Shown: positions 23,230-34,901, counted from the first letter of the stretch. The stretch is DNA of 64,000 bases from Neoceratodus forsteri (GCA_016271365.2 CM057456.1:1396829001-1396893000); one strand, 5' to 3'. Numbers and translations are program-made. The notes: generated by a model not told the origin, from the letters alone.

Positions 23230-24081
23230 TGCTGGAGCTCCAAGCGGTCCGCCTTTGCTCCATTTCTCCAGGGTCAAGTGGTCTGAGTCCAGACGGACAA
23301 TACCACGACCATGTACTACCTGAACCGCCAGGGCGGGACGCGCTCCATGCTTCTATGCAAGGAAGCTCTCCGCATTTGGTCACTCGTGCGCAGCCTGGAG
23401 GCGGATCTCCTAGCCATTCATGTGGCAGGAGCCTCCAACACCCTGGCCGATGCCCTGAGCCGGATGGGGCTGCATCTTCTGATGGTCTCTCCTGCGGAGG
23501 TAGTACAAGATCTGTTCTCCCACTGGGGCACACCTCAGGTGGACCTGTTTGCCTCCAGGGAGCACGCGAAGCTGAGGTTGTTTCATGCCCGCCCCCCTCA
23601 GCAGGGCTCACTGCAGGGGGATGCCTTCTCGAGGCTGTGGACCCCAGGCCTCTTCTATGCCTTTCCCCCATTTCTCTTGATTCACAAGGTGCTTCTCAAA
23701 GCAAGGAGGGACAAGGTGCAGGTGATCCTGATAGCCCCAGACTGGCCCCACCAGTTCTGGTACCCAGATCTCCTCAGCCTCAGCTCCAGGCTCCCGAGGC
23801 AGCTTCCAGCTCACCCGGACCTGCTCTCAGTCAATCAGGGAAGGTGTTCCATCGGACCTTCAATCCCTGCACCTGGCCAGCCCTGGTTCCTAGAGTGGCT
23901 AGAATTCCAGGCCTTGGGTCTTTCCAACGGTCTTCAGTGTTGTTGGGCGTACCGTGAGTGGTCGACCAGAAAATGCTACACCTTCAAATGGAAGAGATTC
24001 TCCATTTGGTGTCAGAGCAAGGCTTGGACCCTTCCTCCTGTTCTGTGGCAAGCATTTTGGACTGTTATGGTCCCTTTCTAG
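23230..24081 (+). pseudogene. DIRS RNase H / DNA methyltransferase-like region
   Basis: Minus a frame change near 23300, the frame 23311-24081 reads MYYLNRQGG after an upstream VQTDN (the third RNase H Asp), then AGASNTLADALSRM, the C-terminal RNase H AD-LSR signature. It continues with PQVDLFASREHAKL, DAFSRLW, FPPFLLIHKVL and VILIAPDWPHQFWYPDLL. This conserved block follows RNase H in DIRS pol and is often described as methyltransferase-like. This frame is open for 256 codons, the best preserved piece of the element. A 301-codon frame in another register over 23052-23957 is a shadow. Confidence 0.85.
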
Positions 24082-24108
24082 TCAGAAGGTCTAGGTCGTG
24101 ACCCTAAG

Positions 24109-24934
24109 GTGCACCTGGCAGCCATCTCTGCTTACCGGGCGCGGGCGGGGAGCAGTCGGTGGCGCAGGAAAAGGTGGTCAGGCGCTTTTTCAAAGGCCTT
24201 GATCACATTTCCCCTCCGGTGTGAGAACCTCCACCTCCGTGGGATTTACTGCTGGTACTGGCAAAGCTCATGGGCAAGCCATTCGAACCAATGCACAGGT
24301 GTGATCTCTCTCACCTGTCGTGGAAGAACCGCCTTCTTGGTGGCTATCACGTCAGCCAGAAGGATGGGAGAGCTCCAGGCGCTTTGCATCGAGTCTCCTT
24401 ACCTGGTCTTCCACAGGGACAAGGTTGTCCTGCGCCCCCACCCGAAATTCCTTCCGAAGGTGGTGTCGGAGTTTCACCTTAACCAGGTGCTGACTCTGCC
24501 GGTGTTCTACCCCAATCACACCTCGGAGGCCGAATATAGGCTCCATACTCTGGACCCTAGAAGGGCGCTCGCTTATTATAAGGAGCGCACGGCTGAAATT
24601 TCGGGGAGAGGTTCGCCAGCTGTTTGTCACCTACGCTGAAGCCGCATCTGGCAGACCTGCAGCCAAGCGGACGATAGGCAGGTGGGTCACCTCCTGCATA
24701 GATCGCTGCTATAAGTTGGCGGGCATGGAGCCTCCCAGAGGGATAAGAGCTCATTCTACCCGTCATACTGCTGCATTGGTGGCTGCTTCCAGGGACGTCC
24801 CTATCCAGGAAATCTGCAGGGCTGCTACCTGGAAGTCAGCACACCCCTTTATTACCCATTACCACATCGACCTTGAGTCACGCCGGGATGCTGGTTTTGG
24901 GGCCTCGGTTCTCCAGTCTTTATTCCCTAAGTAG
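24109..24934 (+). pseudogene. DIRS tyrosine recombinase (frameshifted)
   Basis: The integrase of DIRS elements. The first frame (to 24639) has the catalytic arginine block SARRMGELQAL (24352-24384). After a frameshift between 24639 and 24716 the second frame gives the HxxR motif, HSTRHTAALVAA (H-S-T-R at 24752-24763). The C-terminal block ATWKSAHPFITHYHID has the nucleophilic Tyr at 24860-24862. The R, HxxR and Y order and spacing fit. The protein ends LQSLFPK at 24934, just upstream of the ICR. The frameshift between the active-site halves makes it inactive as written, unless it is an assembly error. Confidence 0.88.
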
Positions 24935-24974
24935 GGGTGTGCTTGCCTCCTCCTCCCGGAGAACTGCTAGGAGT

Positions 24975-25070
24975 CTGCCAATAAGTGTGGATGAACAACA
25001 TATCCATGTCCTAAATACAGGTTACTCACCTGTAACAGGAGTTCTAGGAATGGTATATGTTGTTCATCCC
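24975..25070 (+). repeat. DIRS internal complementary region (ICR)
   Basis: It joins the complement of the left end (TGGATGAACAACATATCCAT, matching the left repeat including its element-specific ATGGATATG) to the complement of the right end (ACAGGTTACTCACCTGTAAC). This is the arrangement expected if the ICR templates the ends through a circular or junction intermediate. Confidence 0.92.
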
Positions 25071-25117
25071 TACATTCTCAAACCTCGGCCCGACACACTA
25101 CAGAGCTTCCAGCGGGC

Positions 25118-25287
25118 CAGATCTGGCGTCATGGGGCAGAGCCGAGAGTTTTACCACCCGGGTGGGTGGGAGGAGCCAGCTTGAAGACCTTCCAGCAAGA
25201 TTTAAAGCGGCAAGGAACCTGCCAATAAGTGTGGATGAACAACATATACCATTCCTAGAACTCCTGTTACAGGTGAGTAACCTGTAT
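25118..25287 (-). repeat. DIRS right inverted terminal repeat with extension
   Basis: Reverse complement of the left repeat, followed by an extra ~27 bp (25261-25287, CTCCTGTTACAGGTGAGTAA then CCTGTAT) absent from the left end. Unequal ends of this kind are standard for DIRS1-type elements. The plus-strand TTACAGGTGAGTAA is itself a small inverted repeat. Confidence 0.92.
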
Positions 25288-26344
25288 ATAATGGCTCCAC
25301 CAAGCTACAGAGATGGAAATTTCATCACAATCCTTCACAATGACGCAGTCCCGCTGACATCGCTGACACATCCCAACAATAACTCACAACACACCGACCG
25401 CCACACTTAACTGTATCAATGCGGGGGGCTGTACTTCCCATCCCTTAACTCCATGTCACACAGACAGTGGTGTTAGGTGCTTCTCCCCATCGACACAAAG
25501 TCTGTCAATGTCAGGGTTTCAGTGTCGGAAGTCGATGCTCTAAACATAGATGTTCGAATGGTATATCCCATATAAGGCAGTGTATGTGTGTTGAGTGTGT
25601 GTGTGGCAGTGCTATCAGTGAGCAGATAGTGCACTGCTGGGGGATACATGATGGGCATGAGTTTGATATGACAAATATTGTCACTCCTGCAGAGTGAGAT
25701 ATCCGAGCTCATAATGCAGGGTGATAATATTGCCATAACTACGATCTGCACATCACGTATTCGATTTCTACAATAGGGCTAGGAGTTTCAGAAGTAGTGT
25801 TATGTTGTCTTGTGTTCTGTTCTTGTTTATGTGTTTGCTCATTCTGTGTATGAGTTTTTCTGAATAGGCTGGCAGTGTTATAAACTCTGGGAAACAGATG
25901 AGTGTGTTTTGCAATGCTAAATGAGTTAGTTTTAGGTAGGAGTGAGAAACAGACTATTTTGTGAAGCTGTATTCTTTAGAAGTCTGGCTACAGACAAGCT
26001 GAGAGTATCACAGTAATTGTAATGGGCTGAGAATCAGAGTTTGAGGAACAAGTGAGTGTTTTCAGGGGTAATTTTGTTAGCTGCAGGCAGCAGTGATGAA
26101 CAGACTGTTCTGTGAAGCTGTGCTTTTAGAATTCTGGCTGCAGCCAAGATGAAACATCACAGTAATGAGCTGGAAGTTAGAATAGGAATAGGTGTGTTTT
26201 GTAATGCTAACTGAGTTAGCTGCAGGCAGCAGTGAGACCTCTCATGTAGTTCTGCATTTGTGTCAATGGTAACAGCACAGGTGTTTCTTGCATGCTGAGA
26301 GGAAAGCTGCCTAGAGTGATGATGTCAATGACCTGTGTGTGTAA
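25288..26344 (+). other. No gene; diverged ~145-bp tandem repeat at 25880-26260
   Basis: The phrase TGTGAAGCTGT..TTTAGAA(G/T)TCTGGCT(A/G)CAG recurs at about 25961 and 26111. GCTGCAGGCAGCAGTGA recurs at 26080 and 26219. TTTTG(C/T)AATGCTAA recurs at 25907 and 26197. Nothing coding was recognised. Confidence 0.5.
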
Positions 26345-26729
26345 GGCCCCGTCCACACTACACCGCTGTGGCCCGGTAACAGATGCAATCCGTTATGGCC
26401 GGGGAGCGGTACAGATGCGTCCACGCTGGTGGTGTCCCGTTACAGGACCGGCACTGCTGGTCCACACATCGGGCAGGCAGCTGGTACGGTGGTGCCCGAT
26501 CACAATGCAACTCACGCTGCGCTTGATCACTGCAGGGGGACGTTACCACCATCCACTACTGCCGGTAGCGTTGCAGCGGGACGGTTTCATAACGTTGTTG
26601 AAACCACTTCATATGGGTTTCAACAGCGTGTATAACGCCTCCTGTAATGTTACAGGTGTAAGCATCAAATCATTGTGGTAGCGGTTTGGGCACTCTGTAA
26701 CATTACAGAGGCATAGTGTGGACAGGGCC
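26345..26729. mobile_element. PIF/Harbinger-like MITE, 385 bp, TAA duplications
   Basis: Both sides have TAA (26342-26344 and 26730-26732), the 3-bp TWA duplication typical of Harbinger. The left end GGCCCCGTCCACACTAC and the reverse-complemented right end GGCCCTGTCCACACTAT match in 15 of 17 positions. The interior is GC-rich with inner inverted phrases (for example CTGTAATGTTACAG near 26641 and a CTCTGTAACATTACAGAG palindrome near 26693). No transposase is encoded. Confidence 0.82.
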
Positions 26730-26825
26730 TAAATGGCTGATATCATCACAGTAGAGCAGAGGGTAAAAATATCACATTACAGTGGATGATGCACTGTTTT
26801 ATCTCACTCATTTATCACTCACCCC

Positions 26826-27300
26826 TGTTGTATAAATGCATATAGGTGTATTTGTCAGCGTGTGTGTATCACAACTATTAGAAAGTGCAGTTAGGTGGCT
26901 CAGTGGTTAGTGCAAAAAGTGCTAGTCTACGTTTCCCCACTATCTAGATCTGTGTCAGCCTTCTGCATGTCATTGCTTAAGTAACTGAGGTGTCTAGTGG
27001 CAATTCCCCACACACTGAGTTCCCTCAGAGCCTGAATAGAGGAAAACGGTCCCTTGATGTATTTTCTTTTAATCTGTAAACGTGTGTAGATGGTGCACTG
27101 CTATGTTATACTCATTGGAATATATATGCATATATGTGTATATGTATTAGTCAGCATGTGTGTATCACAGGAATTATAAAGTGAAGTTAAGTGGCTCAAC
27201 TCAATGGTTAGTGCAAAAATTGCTAGTCTGCTTTCCTTGCTATCTAGATCAGTTTCAGCCTTATGCATGTCATTTCTGATTTAAATGACAGTCTGTTGCT
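26826..27300 (+). repeat. ~300-bp tandem duplication carrying tRNA-like A boxes
   Basis: TTAGTGCAAAAA(G/T)TGCTAGTCT recurs at 26908 and 27209, with the flanking phrases (GTGTGTATCAC; CTATCTAGATC; ATGCATGTCATT) in the same order. The first copy has TGGCTCAGTGG, a perfect tRNA A-box-like sequence. No good B box follows, so a SINE origin is possible but unproved. Confidence 0.65.
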
Positions 27301-27763
27301 GCCCAGCCTTAACTGTCTCCCCCTCCATGCCCAGCCCATATTAGTCTTCTGGCACTGGGATCTTCTCCTAGACCTAGTACAACATCAATACCAGCGGCAC
27401 ACTTCTGGCATTGACAAATGCTTGTTTTTCTTATGAAAGGGCTTCCTTTTTCAGTAACTTTTAAACTAGTTTGTGATAGTTCAATTGCTAGTGGACATGT
27501 ATCATAAAATGATCAGAAAACATATGATAGACTGAGAGGGGAGGATTATGGATTTTATGTCTGCAGGGGCGGAACCTGCGGCTGTCTAGCAATCACCTTA
27601 AAAATGACCCACGGATCCTTCGAAAACAAATTTGGAGTTACAGTATGAACATTCCACAACTCTAAAACACTCCACTCCCCCTTCCCCCCCATGGACGCAC
27701 TACTTTTCTTGCCGTCACCTGGTGTGCTCAAGATGGCCACCAGTGAACTTGCACATGCACACT

Positions 27764-27934
27764 GAGCTCACGGCAGAACAGTCTGCCATGGCCAAGATGG
27801 CCACTAGAGCTCAGTGTGCATGCAAGACTTTGCCGCAACTGCAGAAGTGAAGTTGCACATGCGCAACAGCTCGTGCATGCGTATTGAACTCCAGTAGCCA
27901 TCTTGGACATGGCAGACTGTTCCACCGTGAGCAC
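27764..27934. repeat. ~60-bp inverted repeat (short foldback)
   Basis: The left arm 27764-27823 and right arm 27875-27934 pair over about 60 bp, for example GAACAGTCTGCCATGGCCAA with TTGGACATGGCAGACTGTTC (one mismatch). The loop is ~50 bp. It could be a small foldback MITE; the target duplication is not evident. Confidence 0.8.
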
Positions 27935-28109
27935 AGCTACAGTTGTGTTGGCTCTGACCAGTTTGTTTATGAAGTTGCTGCTAATTTGTTCGGATGACCT
28001 GCCTCTGCAGTTTTGTATAGGCTAATTCATTTTAACTAATTATAACCTAGTGCACCTGGTTATTACCTCCTGTGGTCATTTCATTCATAATTAATAAGTC
28101 CAGACCAGA

Positions 28110-29264
28110 GGGGGTATTGCTAAGATCAAAGGGGATAAGGGGGAGTGCAAGGAGGACCATATAAAAGCATCTATCCTAAATAGATACTTCTGCTCAGTAT
28201 TTACTGAGGAGAAGGTAGGACAGGGCCCACAGCTCAGCACTGTTGACATGGGGGGGGGGGGTGCACTAGTCCCTTCACAAAAGAAAGGGCCCTATAAGAG
28301 TTTGATAAGCTCAGGGTGGACAAGGCAATGGGACCTGATGGCATACATCCCAGGGCACTAAAGGAGCTAAGGGTGGAACTAGCAGGGCCATTATCAGAAC
28401 TGTTTAGTGAGTCTCTGAGTACAGGTGAGGTCCCAGAAGACTGGAAAAGGGTTAATGTGATCCCCGCTCCACAAGACTGGTAGAAAGGAGGAGGCAGGGA
28501 ACTACAGACCAGTCAGTCTTACCTCAGTAGTGGGCAAGATTATGGAAGCACTCCTTAAGGAAAGGATAGTGCAACACCTGGAATCCATAGGCGCAGAGGA
28601 TCCAAGACAGTATGGGTTTACAACAGAAGGTCCTGTCAAACTAATCTCATAGATTTCTTTTACTGGGTTACCAGAGTGGTGGACCAAGGGGAGCAGTTGA
28701 TGTTGCCTACCTTGACTTCAGCAAAGCTTTTGATACTATTCCACATAGAAGAGGGTCCAGAGGAGGGCAACCAACATGATTTGGGGCTTGGGGACAGGAC
28801 CTATGAGGAGGCTCGAAGAGCTAAATATTACACACTGGAAGAGAGAAGGGACCTGAGGGACATGATAGAGGTCTTCAGGTACATGAAGGGTAAATAGGGA
28901 GGAACAGTCAGGGTGCTTGAAGGAAGGAGAAGGGGGCCACTAGAGGGCATTGGTGGAAGCTAGAGGGGCAAGATTCAGGGAGAAAGGAGGAGGTGCTACT
29001 TCACTGAGAGGTGGTGGAGCCATGGAATGCGCTGCCTGAGGGGCTGGTGGAGGCAGAGGCGGTGGAGGGGTTCAAGAGGGTGGAACAGGTACAGGGAAGG
29101 GTTCTGGAAGCAAAATCCAATGCAGCGAGAATATCCGGAACTGGGAAGGAGAAAGCCAGAGAAGGCGAGGGCAACAAGGTCAGCTCCCAGGGTGGGGCTG
29201 ACCAAGCAGAGAACATGAAAGACCATTAGGCCTATTCTGCTGGCATTTTAGTATGTTAGTATAA
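28110..29264 (+). mobile_element. CR1 LINE fragment with internal deletion
   Basis: Plus-strand ORF2 sequence from the RT entrance: DKAMGPDGIHPRALKEL, LFSESLSTGEVPEDWKR and NYRPVSLTSVVGKIME (28315-28550). It continues through the AFDTIPH motif (28727-28748). It then jumps directly into the C-terminal RRGSRGGQPT-like part and the 3' UTR, so the RT core including FADD is deleted. The 3' end GGCATTTTAGTATGTTAGTA near 29260 is CR1-like. Stops and indels are common. Confidence 0.82.
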
Positions 29265-30395
29265 ACTGGGTAGGCTCAGGGTGGGTCAGAAGTTGGTCAA
29301 CTGGGTTGCAAACTGGGTGGCAAGCAGAAAGCAGAGAGTGGTGGTAAATGGCATACAGTTAAAAGAGATGCAAGTCACAAGTGGGTACCTCAGGAATCAG
29401 TCCTGGGGCCAGTCCTCTTCAATATCTTCATCAGTGACATAGCAGATGTACTGGAAGGTAAGGTTTGTCTGTTTGCAGATGACACCAAGATCTGCAACAG
29501 AGTAGATGATCCAGATGGGGTGGGCAGAATGAGAAGAGATCTGGATAAACTGGCAAAATGGTGGAAAAGTGGCAAATGGGGTTAGCATAAAAAGTGCAAG
29601 ATCATGCACATAGGGAGAAACCCTGAAGCCACCTATAGGTTGGGAGTGGAGTTGCTGGCACTCACAAGGGAAGAGAGACTTGGGCATCAACATCACAGAT
29701 GACCTGAAATCATCCAAGCAGACCACTAAAGCGAGTAAGGTAAGGCTAGAGGATGTTGGGGTATATTAATGAGGTAACATCATAGATAAACCAGAGGAGG
29801 TACTAATTCCTCTTTACAAGACACTGGTTAGGCTCCATCTGGAGTACTGCATGCAGTACTGGAGGCCGCATCTGCACAAGGACATTAACAAAATGGAGGC
29901 AGTCCAGAGAAGGGCAACCAAAAATGGTGCAGGGACTGCATCAGAAAATGTATGAGGATAGATTAACGAGCTCAATATGTAAACCCTAGAGCAAAAGAGG
30001 AGAGAGGTGATATGAGCGAAACATTCAAACATGTTAAGGGCATTAACAAGGTGAAAGTGTCTAACATGTTTCAATATAAGAAAAATAGCAGAACAAGAGG
30101 ACACAGCATGGGATTAGAGGGAGGCTGATTAAGGGGTAATGTGAGGAAGTTCTTTTTCACAGAAAGGTGGTGGATGCATGGAATGGCCTACCTCAGGAAG
30201 TGGTGGATATGAATACAGTGCAGGGCTTCAAACAGGCATGAGATGGGCATAAGGGAGCAATAAAGATGAGTATGAATAGATAGACCATTGACAGAGTACA
30301 GGCCTATGGGACATTCGTAAGGTAGAAAAAATGGGCAGACTGGATGTGCCTCCCGGTCCTTATCTGCCATCAACTTCTCTGTTTCTATAATTGTT
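29265..30395 (+). mobile_element. CR1 LINE fragment (+), RT core to 3' end
   Basis: Starts in RT motif B (SGVPQESVLGPVLFNIF, about 29370-29430) and has the catalytic FADD (29472-29483) in LFADDTKICN. It continues through DLDKLAKWW to the C-terminal YCMQYWRPHLH-like region (about 29845-29880). The 3' UTR ends around 30390 with GGTCCTTATCTGCCATCAA and TCTCTGTTTCTATAATTG, typical of CR1. Several frame breaks occur. It directly follows another CR1 fragment in the same orientation. Confidence 0.84.
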
Positions 30396-30399
30396 CTCT

Positions 30400-31495
30400 C
30401 AGGTACTGGTGTTATATTTTCACTTATGCTGCTGTTTTATCTTATTTTTAATGATGTCCTAGCTGCTATTGTTCTCTGTATTTGTTGTCATTTGCTAATT
30501 TGGGGACACAGGTATTGTTTCCAAATATTGCTTACTTGTTGATGCAGTCATTTACTGGTATTGTACTTTAACTTTACCAGGTTGTTTCTGAAAATAGGCA
30601 TTGGTGTGCCTAGTGCTTCTTACCTGGTAATAAAAACAAATAACTACTATCATATTGTGCTTGGGTATAATGGCCTGCTAGATTGTCATGGGCAGGTTGT
30701 ATGGAGTACAGAAAGTCGCACACTCTGTGTGTTTCTCATAAAGAAATGTGACATCAGCGCAAACTAAGTAGAACCGAACAGCTTCTAGTTGTACAGTGTC
30801 TCTATGATGACACCTTGCATTAGATCACAGAAGCAGCTTCCACTGTTTCCTGAAAGTGCGCTGCTAGTTTCAGAATGTAATCTTTTAAAATGATTTTTTA
30901 AACAAATGGAACTGTCTGCTTGTCAGCACAGTGGCCGCAGTGCCCTTCATGATGCTGGTGATCCAGGTTCAGGAGTGAGGTGTGTGTCTGTGTGTGTGTG
31001 TGTGTATATATAAGGAACAAGTGTCCTGGAGGAGACTCTCCTTCTCGGAGGAGGGGTGATGCTTGGCTCTTCTTCTCCTCCCCCCCGTGACCACTGATAA
31101 AGCTTCAGGCTGGAGTGCTTAGGGAGGAAAGAGTTCTGCTGGCTCCGCATGTTGGCATATAATTGTGTGCATGTTTGAACGTTGGATCCCTCACCGCAGA
31201 CATCCTGGGGAGAGACAGTATGGAGGAGGAGGAAATGCCTTTCCTTGCAGAATGAGGTCCCAACACTTGGTCCCTGTGCAGCTTCCTGCATCCGTCTATT
31301 CACCAGCACTCTAAAGTGGGGAACCTGCTCTCTTCAGCCCCTCCACCGAGGAGCTACCCATGGAGTTGGATGGAGGCTGCAGCTTGGGGTGATGGGGCTG
31401 GGTAGCCACCCAGGGCAGATTGGGGGGGGTGGGGGGACAGCCAGTTGAGGTAAAATGCAGATAAAAAGGAACTGTATGCCATTATAGCCATGCCA
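30400..31495. other. No gene; TG microsatellite at 30979-31012
   Basis: A (TG)n run with TATATA end lies at 30979-31012. Otherwise there are only short open frames and no recognised element. Confidence 0.55.
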
Positions 31496-32096
31496 GGAAA
31501 GCAATGTAACATAGAAACATAAATTTGATGGCAGATAAGGACTGCTTGGCCCATCCGGTCTGTCCATTTCTCCCTACCTACAGTGACATCACAGACCCTA
31601 CTTGATCTCTGACTCTTTCTCTACCCCCACTTCCTTTCAGCTAGGATTCCCTTGTGCCTGTCCCATTTATTCCTGAATCCCACCACTGTTTCCACCCCGA
31701 CACCTCTGCTGGAAGACACTTCAGGCATCCACTGCTCTTTCTGTAAAGTACTTCCTTACATCTCTCCTGAATCTACTCCCCCCCAGCTTCATTGCATGTC
31801 CCCTCATTCTTAAGCATCTTTTTTTCTGAAAAATACTCCTACCATACCTTATTTACTCCCTCCCATGAGGTATTTGAAGGTCTCTATCATATCCCCCATC
31901 TCCCTCCTCTCTTCCAGTGTGTACACATTGAGGTCCTTTAGTCTCTCCTCATAGGGCTTCTGCTCTGGACAGCCTCCACTCTGTCTGTGTCCTTCCAGAG
32001 ATGTGGTCTTCAGAACTGGATGCAGTGCTCTAGATGAAGTCTCACTAGCAGTCTCTACAGAGGAAGCCCACCCTCCTTCTGTTGGTGATACCTTCC

Positions 32097-34502
32097 CTAT
32101 GCACCCCAGCGTGCACTAGCCCTCCGAAATGCCTTGTTGCACTGCCTGGCCACCTTTAGGTCATTAGATATGATTACCCCAAGGTCTCTTTTCTGTTTGG
32201 TGGTCGTCACTACCTCTCCACCCATTTTGTACGCCGCCCCTGGGTTTCTGTGCCTTTTGTGCATTATTTTACACTTTTTCACATTGAAACCCACCTGCCA
32301 CACCCTTGACCACTCCCTGTCAAGTTTTCTTAGGGTTCTCTTCATTCTTTCCACTCCTTGGAGTGTCCACCCTATCGCAGATTTTGATGCCATAAACAAA
32401 GAGGCAGACGGCAGACCTTCCCTTCCAGCTCCTCTGCAATGTAATATTAAAGAGGACTAGTTCCAGTACTGACCCCTGAGACACGCTGGCCACCCTTCCT
32501 TCTCCATCATGAACTCTGTTTACTACCACTCTCATTGCCTAGCCCCTAACCAATTTCTTATCCAGTTTGCCACTTTTGACCCACCCCAAAGCAGCCCAGC
32601 TTCCTTATGAGTCTCCTATGTAGAGCGGTGTTGAAAGCCTTACTGAAATCTAGGTAGGCCATGTCCACTGCTCCACCCTGATCTAGTTCCCTGGTCACCC
32701 AGTCTAAGAAATCTATCAGATTTGTTTGACATGACCTCCCCCCATGAAATGATATGTGCCACGGTCAGCGACACCAACACAGCGAACTACAAACCTGTCG
32801 ACAATATTGACAGTTTGTCGACAGGTCGCTGTGTTGATGCACCTGACACAGGGGCACACTGTCTTCCGGTCCTACACCCCCTCCCTGAATCAACTCCAAC
32901 TCGGAGTTGAGAATCTAAGGTACGGGAGGCAGGGGGATTTGGGAGGCAAAGCCCCCCTGATTAAATAACGGACCAGGAGACAACTGCAACTTGTGGTCAA
33001 CACAAATCCTGTCAATGTGATGCCGGTCGGCAAAAGTGTTGTCGAACCAGCATTGTAGAGCCCATGAGTCCATGCTGCCTTGAGTCATGCAACCTGTTGT
33101 ATTCAACATATTTCACAATCCTTTCCTTCAGCAGTGATTCTATTAACTTTCCCCATCACTGACGTCAGACTGACTGATGTATAGTTGCCAGTCTCCTTCT
33201 TGCTACCATTTTGGCGAACCAGGACTACATCTACCCTCTCCCAGTCCTCCAGAACTACTCCTGTTTCCAGGGAGTTGTTAAAAAGGACAGTCAGGGGTGC
33301 AGCCAGTATCTCCCTGAGCTCCCTCAATACCCTGTGTGGCCTCATCACTTTGTCCAATTTCAGGTTTGTGAGTCCTTTCGGGACTCTCTCCGAAAAGAGA
33401 CTAGTGTCTACCTCCATCCCTCCCAAGCTCTTATTACTTTTTTGTAGCCCATCCCCTTCTCCTTCCTCTGTGAGCACTGAAAAAAAAGTATTTGCTCATG
33501 ATATCTGCCTTTTTTGGTTCTCTTCAGCACAGTTTTCCCCTTTCCCTTCTTAACCTTATAGTACTTCCCCTAGTCTTCCTCTTTTCACTTATATACCTAA
33601 AAATGTCTTGTCCCCTTCATTACTGCCTAGACTAATCCCTCCTCAGTTTACACCTTTGTGCTCCTTACTGCTTTCCCCTGATTCCCTCTATTTCTCCTGA
33701 TACACCTCCCTATCCTCCTCGCTCTGCGTGTCCTTATACCTTCCGATTGCTACCATTTTAGCTTTTCCCTTTTCAAATGCTTCTTTTGAGAACCGTAGCA
33801 GTCTCTTTTTCCTTTTGTTTTCACTCACTTGCTTGGCACAGTGGCTTTTGTTGCCTTTAATATGCCCTCAAGCTTCGCCCACTGTTCCTCCACCACACTC
33901 AGGTCATCCCGCCACCAAGTTATCCCTGACACACTCACACATCTTTTTAAATCTGTGCTGAAATCCAAGACCCTCGCATTTGTGTGGTTCGATTCAGCAG
34001 CTGCTCTTATGTTGAACCACATAGTACAGTGATCACTGATCCTTAGGTGGCCTCTCATCTTGACATCTGCAGTACTGTTCCTGTTAGTCCAGGTCTAGTA
34101 TTGCTCCATCACAGTGTGCTCTTGACTAGTTGCCTAAGGAGCCCCCATGCAGGAAGTCCAGGATGCCCCTGCTTCCAGCTGAAGATGCAGCTGGGAGGCA
34201 CCAGTCTACATCTGGCAGATTGATGTACCCCCAGCAGCAGCACCTCCCACTGTTCAGCCATCTTGCCAGTGGCTTCCACCAGTATCTTATCTAAATCCTC
34301 CCACTGTACTAGTGGTCTGTAGATCATCCCAGTGAGGAATCTGGGAGCAGTTGGCACCGTTCCCCAGACTCCAGAGTGACTCCATTACCCCGATTCCATG
34401 TATCTCCGTTACATTTATGCCTTCCCTAAAAAAAAGCAACACACCTCCTCCTTTTCTTCCCACCCTATCCTTGCTAAACCAAGTATAGTCTGGTATGGCC
34501 AT
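32097..34502 (-). pseudogene. CR1 ORF2 (endonuclease-reverse transcriptase), broken
   Basis: Pieces in order on the minus strand: endonuclease GYTWFSKDRVGRKGGGVLLF-like segment (34502-34287) and FLTGMIYRPLV (34330). Next come LRISDHCTMWFNI with the SDH motif (34058-34020), the RT entrance KLDKVMRPHRVLRELREILA (33400-33350) and NYTSVSLTSVMGK (33220). Motif B follows as SVSQGSVLELVLFNI (32490-32450), then a degenerate catalytic box. The thumb-like NVKKCKIMHKRHRNPGAAYK and RDLGVIISNDLKVARQCNKA lie at 32290-32110. Many stops separate these, and an insert splits the RT at 32748-33060. Confidence 0.84.
32748..33060. mobile_element. 313-bp non-autonomous insert in CR1 with hairpin
   Basis: Flanked by a 7-bp direct repeat CCCATGA (32741-32747 and 33061-33067); related CR1 copies lack the intervening DNA. 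Near the left end lies a hairpin (about 32774-32836) in which CCTGTCGACAA pairs with TTGTCGACAGG and AACACAGCGA with CGCTGTGTT. The right end also has TTGTCGAACCAGC. Terminal inverted repeats are weak, so the superfamily is unresolved. Confidence 0.65.
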
Positions 34503-34901
34503 GTCCTATTCATGGTTTTCAGTACCCCACGAATTGGTTATAGCCACAATATCCAGGTTGGCCTCTGTCATGATAGCCTCTAGGTCCCGAATTTTATTTC
34601 ATAGACTGTTAGCATTCACACACATGGCCTTCCAGATGTTGTTAGCACTCTGCTTGATTAACTCCCATTTTTCCTTTTTGCCTACCCTCCCTTCCTCCCT
34701 TCCCCTTCCCCCTCCCTTTTTAATGGTCTTGTTCCCATCCCCTTTCATGCAGGTCATTACCCTGTATAGGTCCTTATCCCTCCAGGTAGATCTCCAGTCC
34801 CAGTGTAGCAGAACCCCCCTCTCTGCCCCATTTCTTCAAACATGTGTTGAAGCTCATGGTGTGGAGAACCCTTTCCTCCCCTGTTGTGAGACGGGCAGCA
34901 C

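Larger units (their letters stand above)
19482..25287 (+). mobile_element. DIRS-type tyrosine-recombinase retrotransposon, structurally complete
   Basis: DIRS elements replicate by reverse transcription and integrate with a tyrosine recombinase, leaving no target duplication. The 5.8-kb copy has a left inverted terminal repeat (19482-19624), a gag-like frame (from 19753), RT/RNase H (about 21860-24080) and a recombinase (24109-24934). It also has an internal complementary region (24975-25070) and a right inverted terminal repeat with a ~27-bp extension (25118-25287). The terminal repeats differ by only a few bases over ~120 bp, yet the coding region contains several frameshifts and stops. No target duplication is visible, as expected for the class. 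Confidence 0.93.

Noticed and set aside
23052..23957. 301-codon open frame on plus strand
   Set aside because: It is a shadow of the DIRS pol region; the recognisable RNase H motifs are in another frame.
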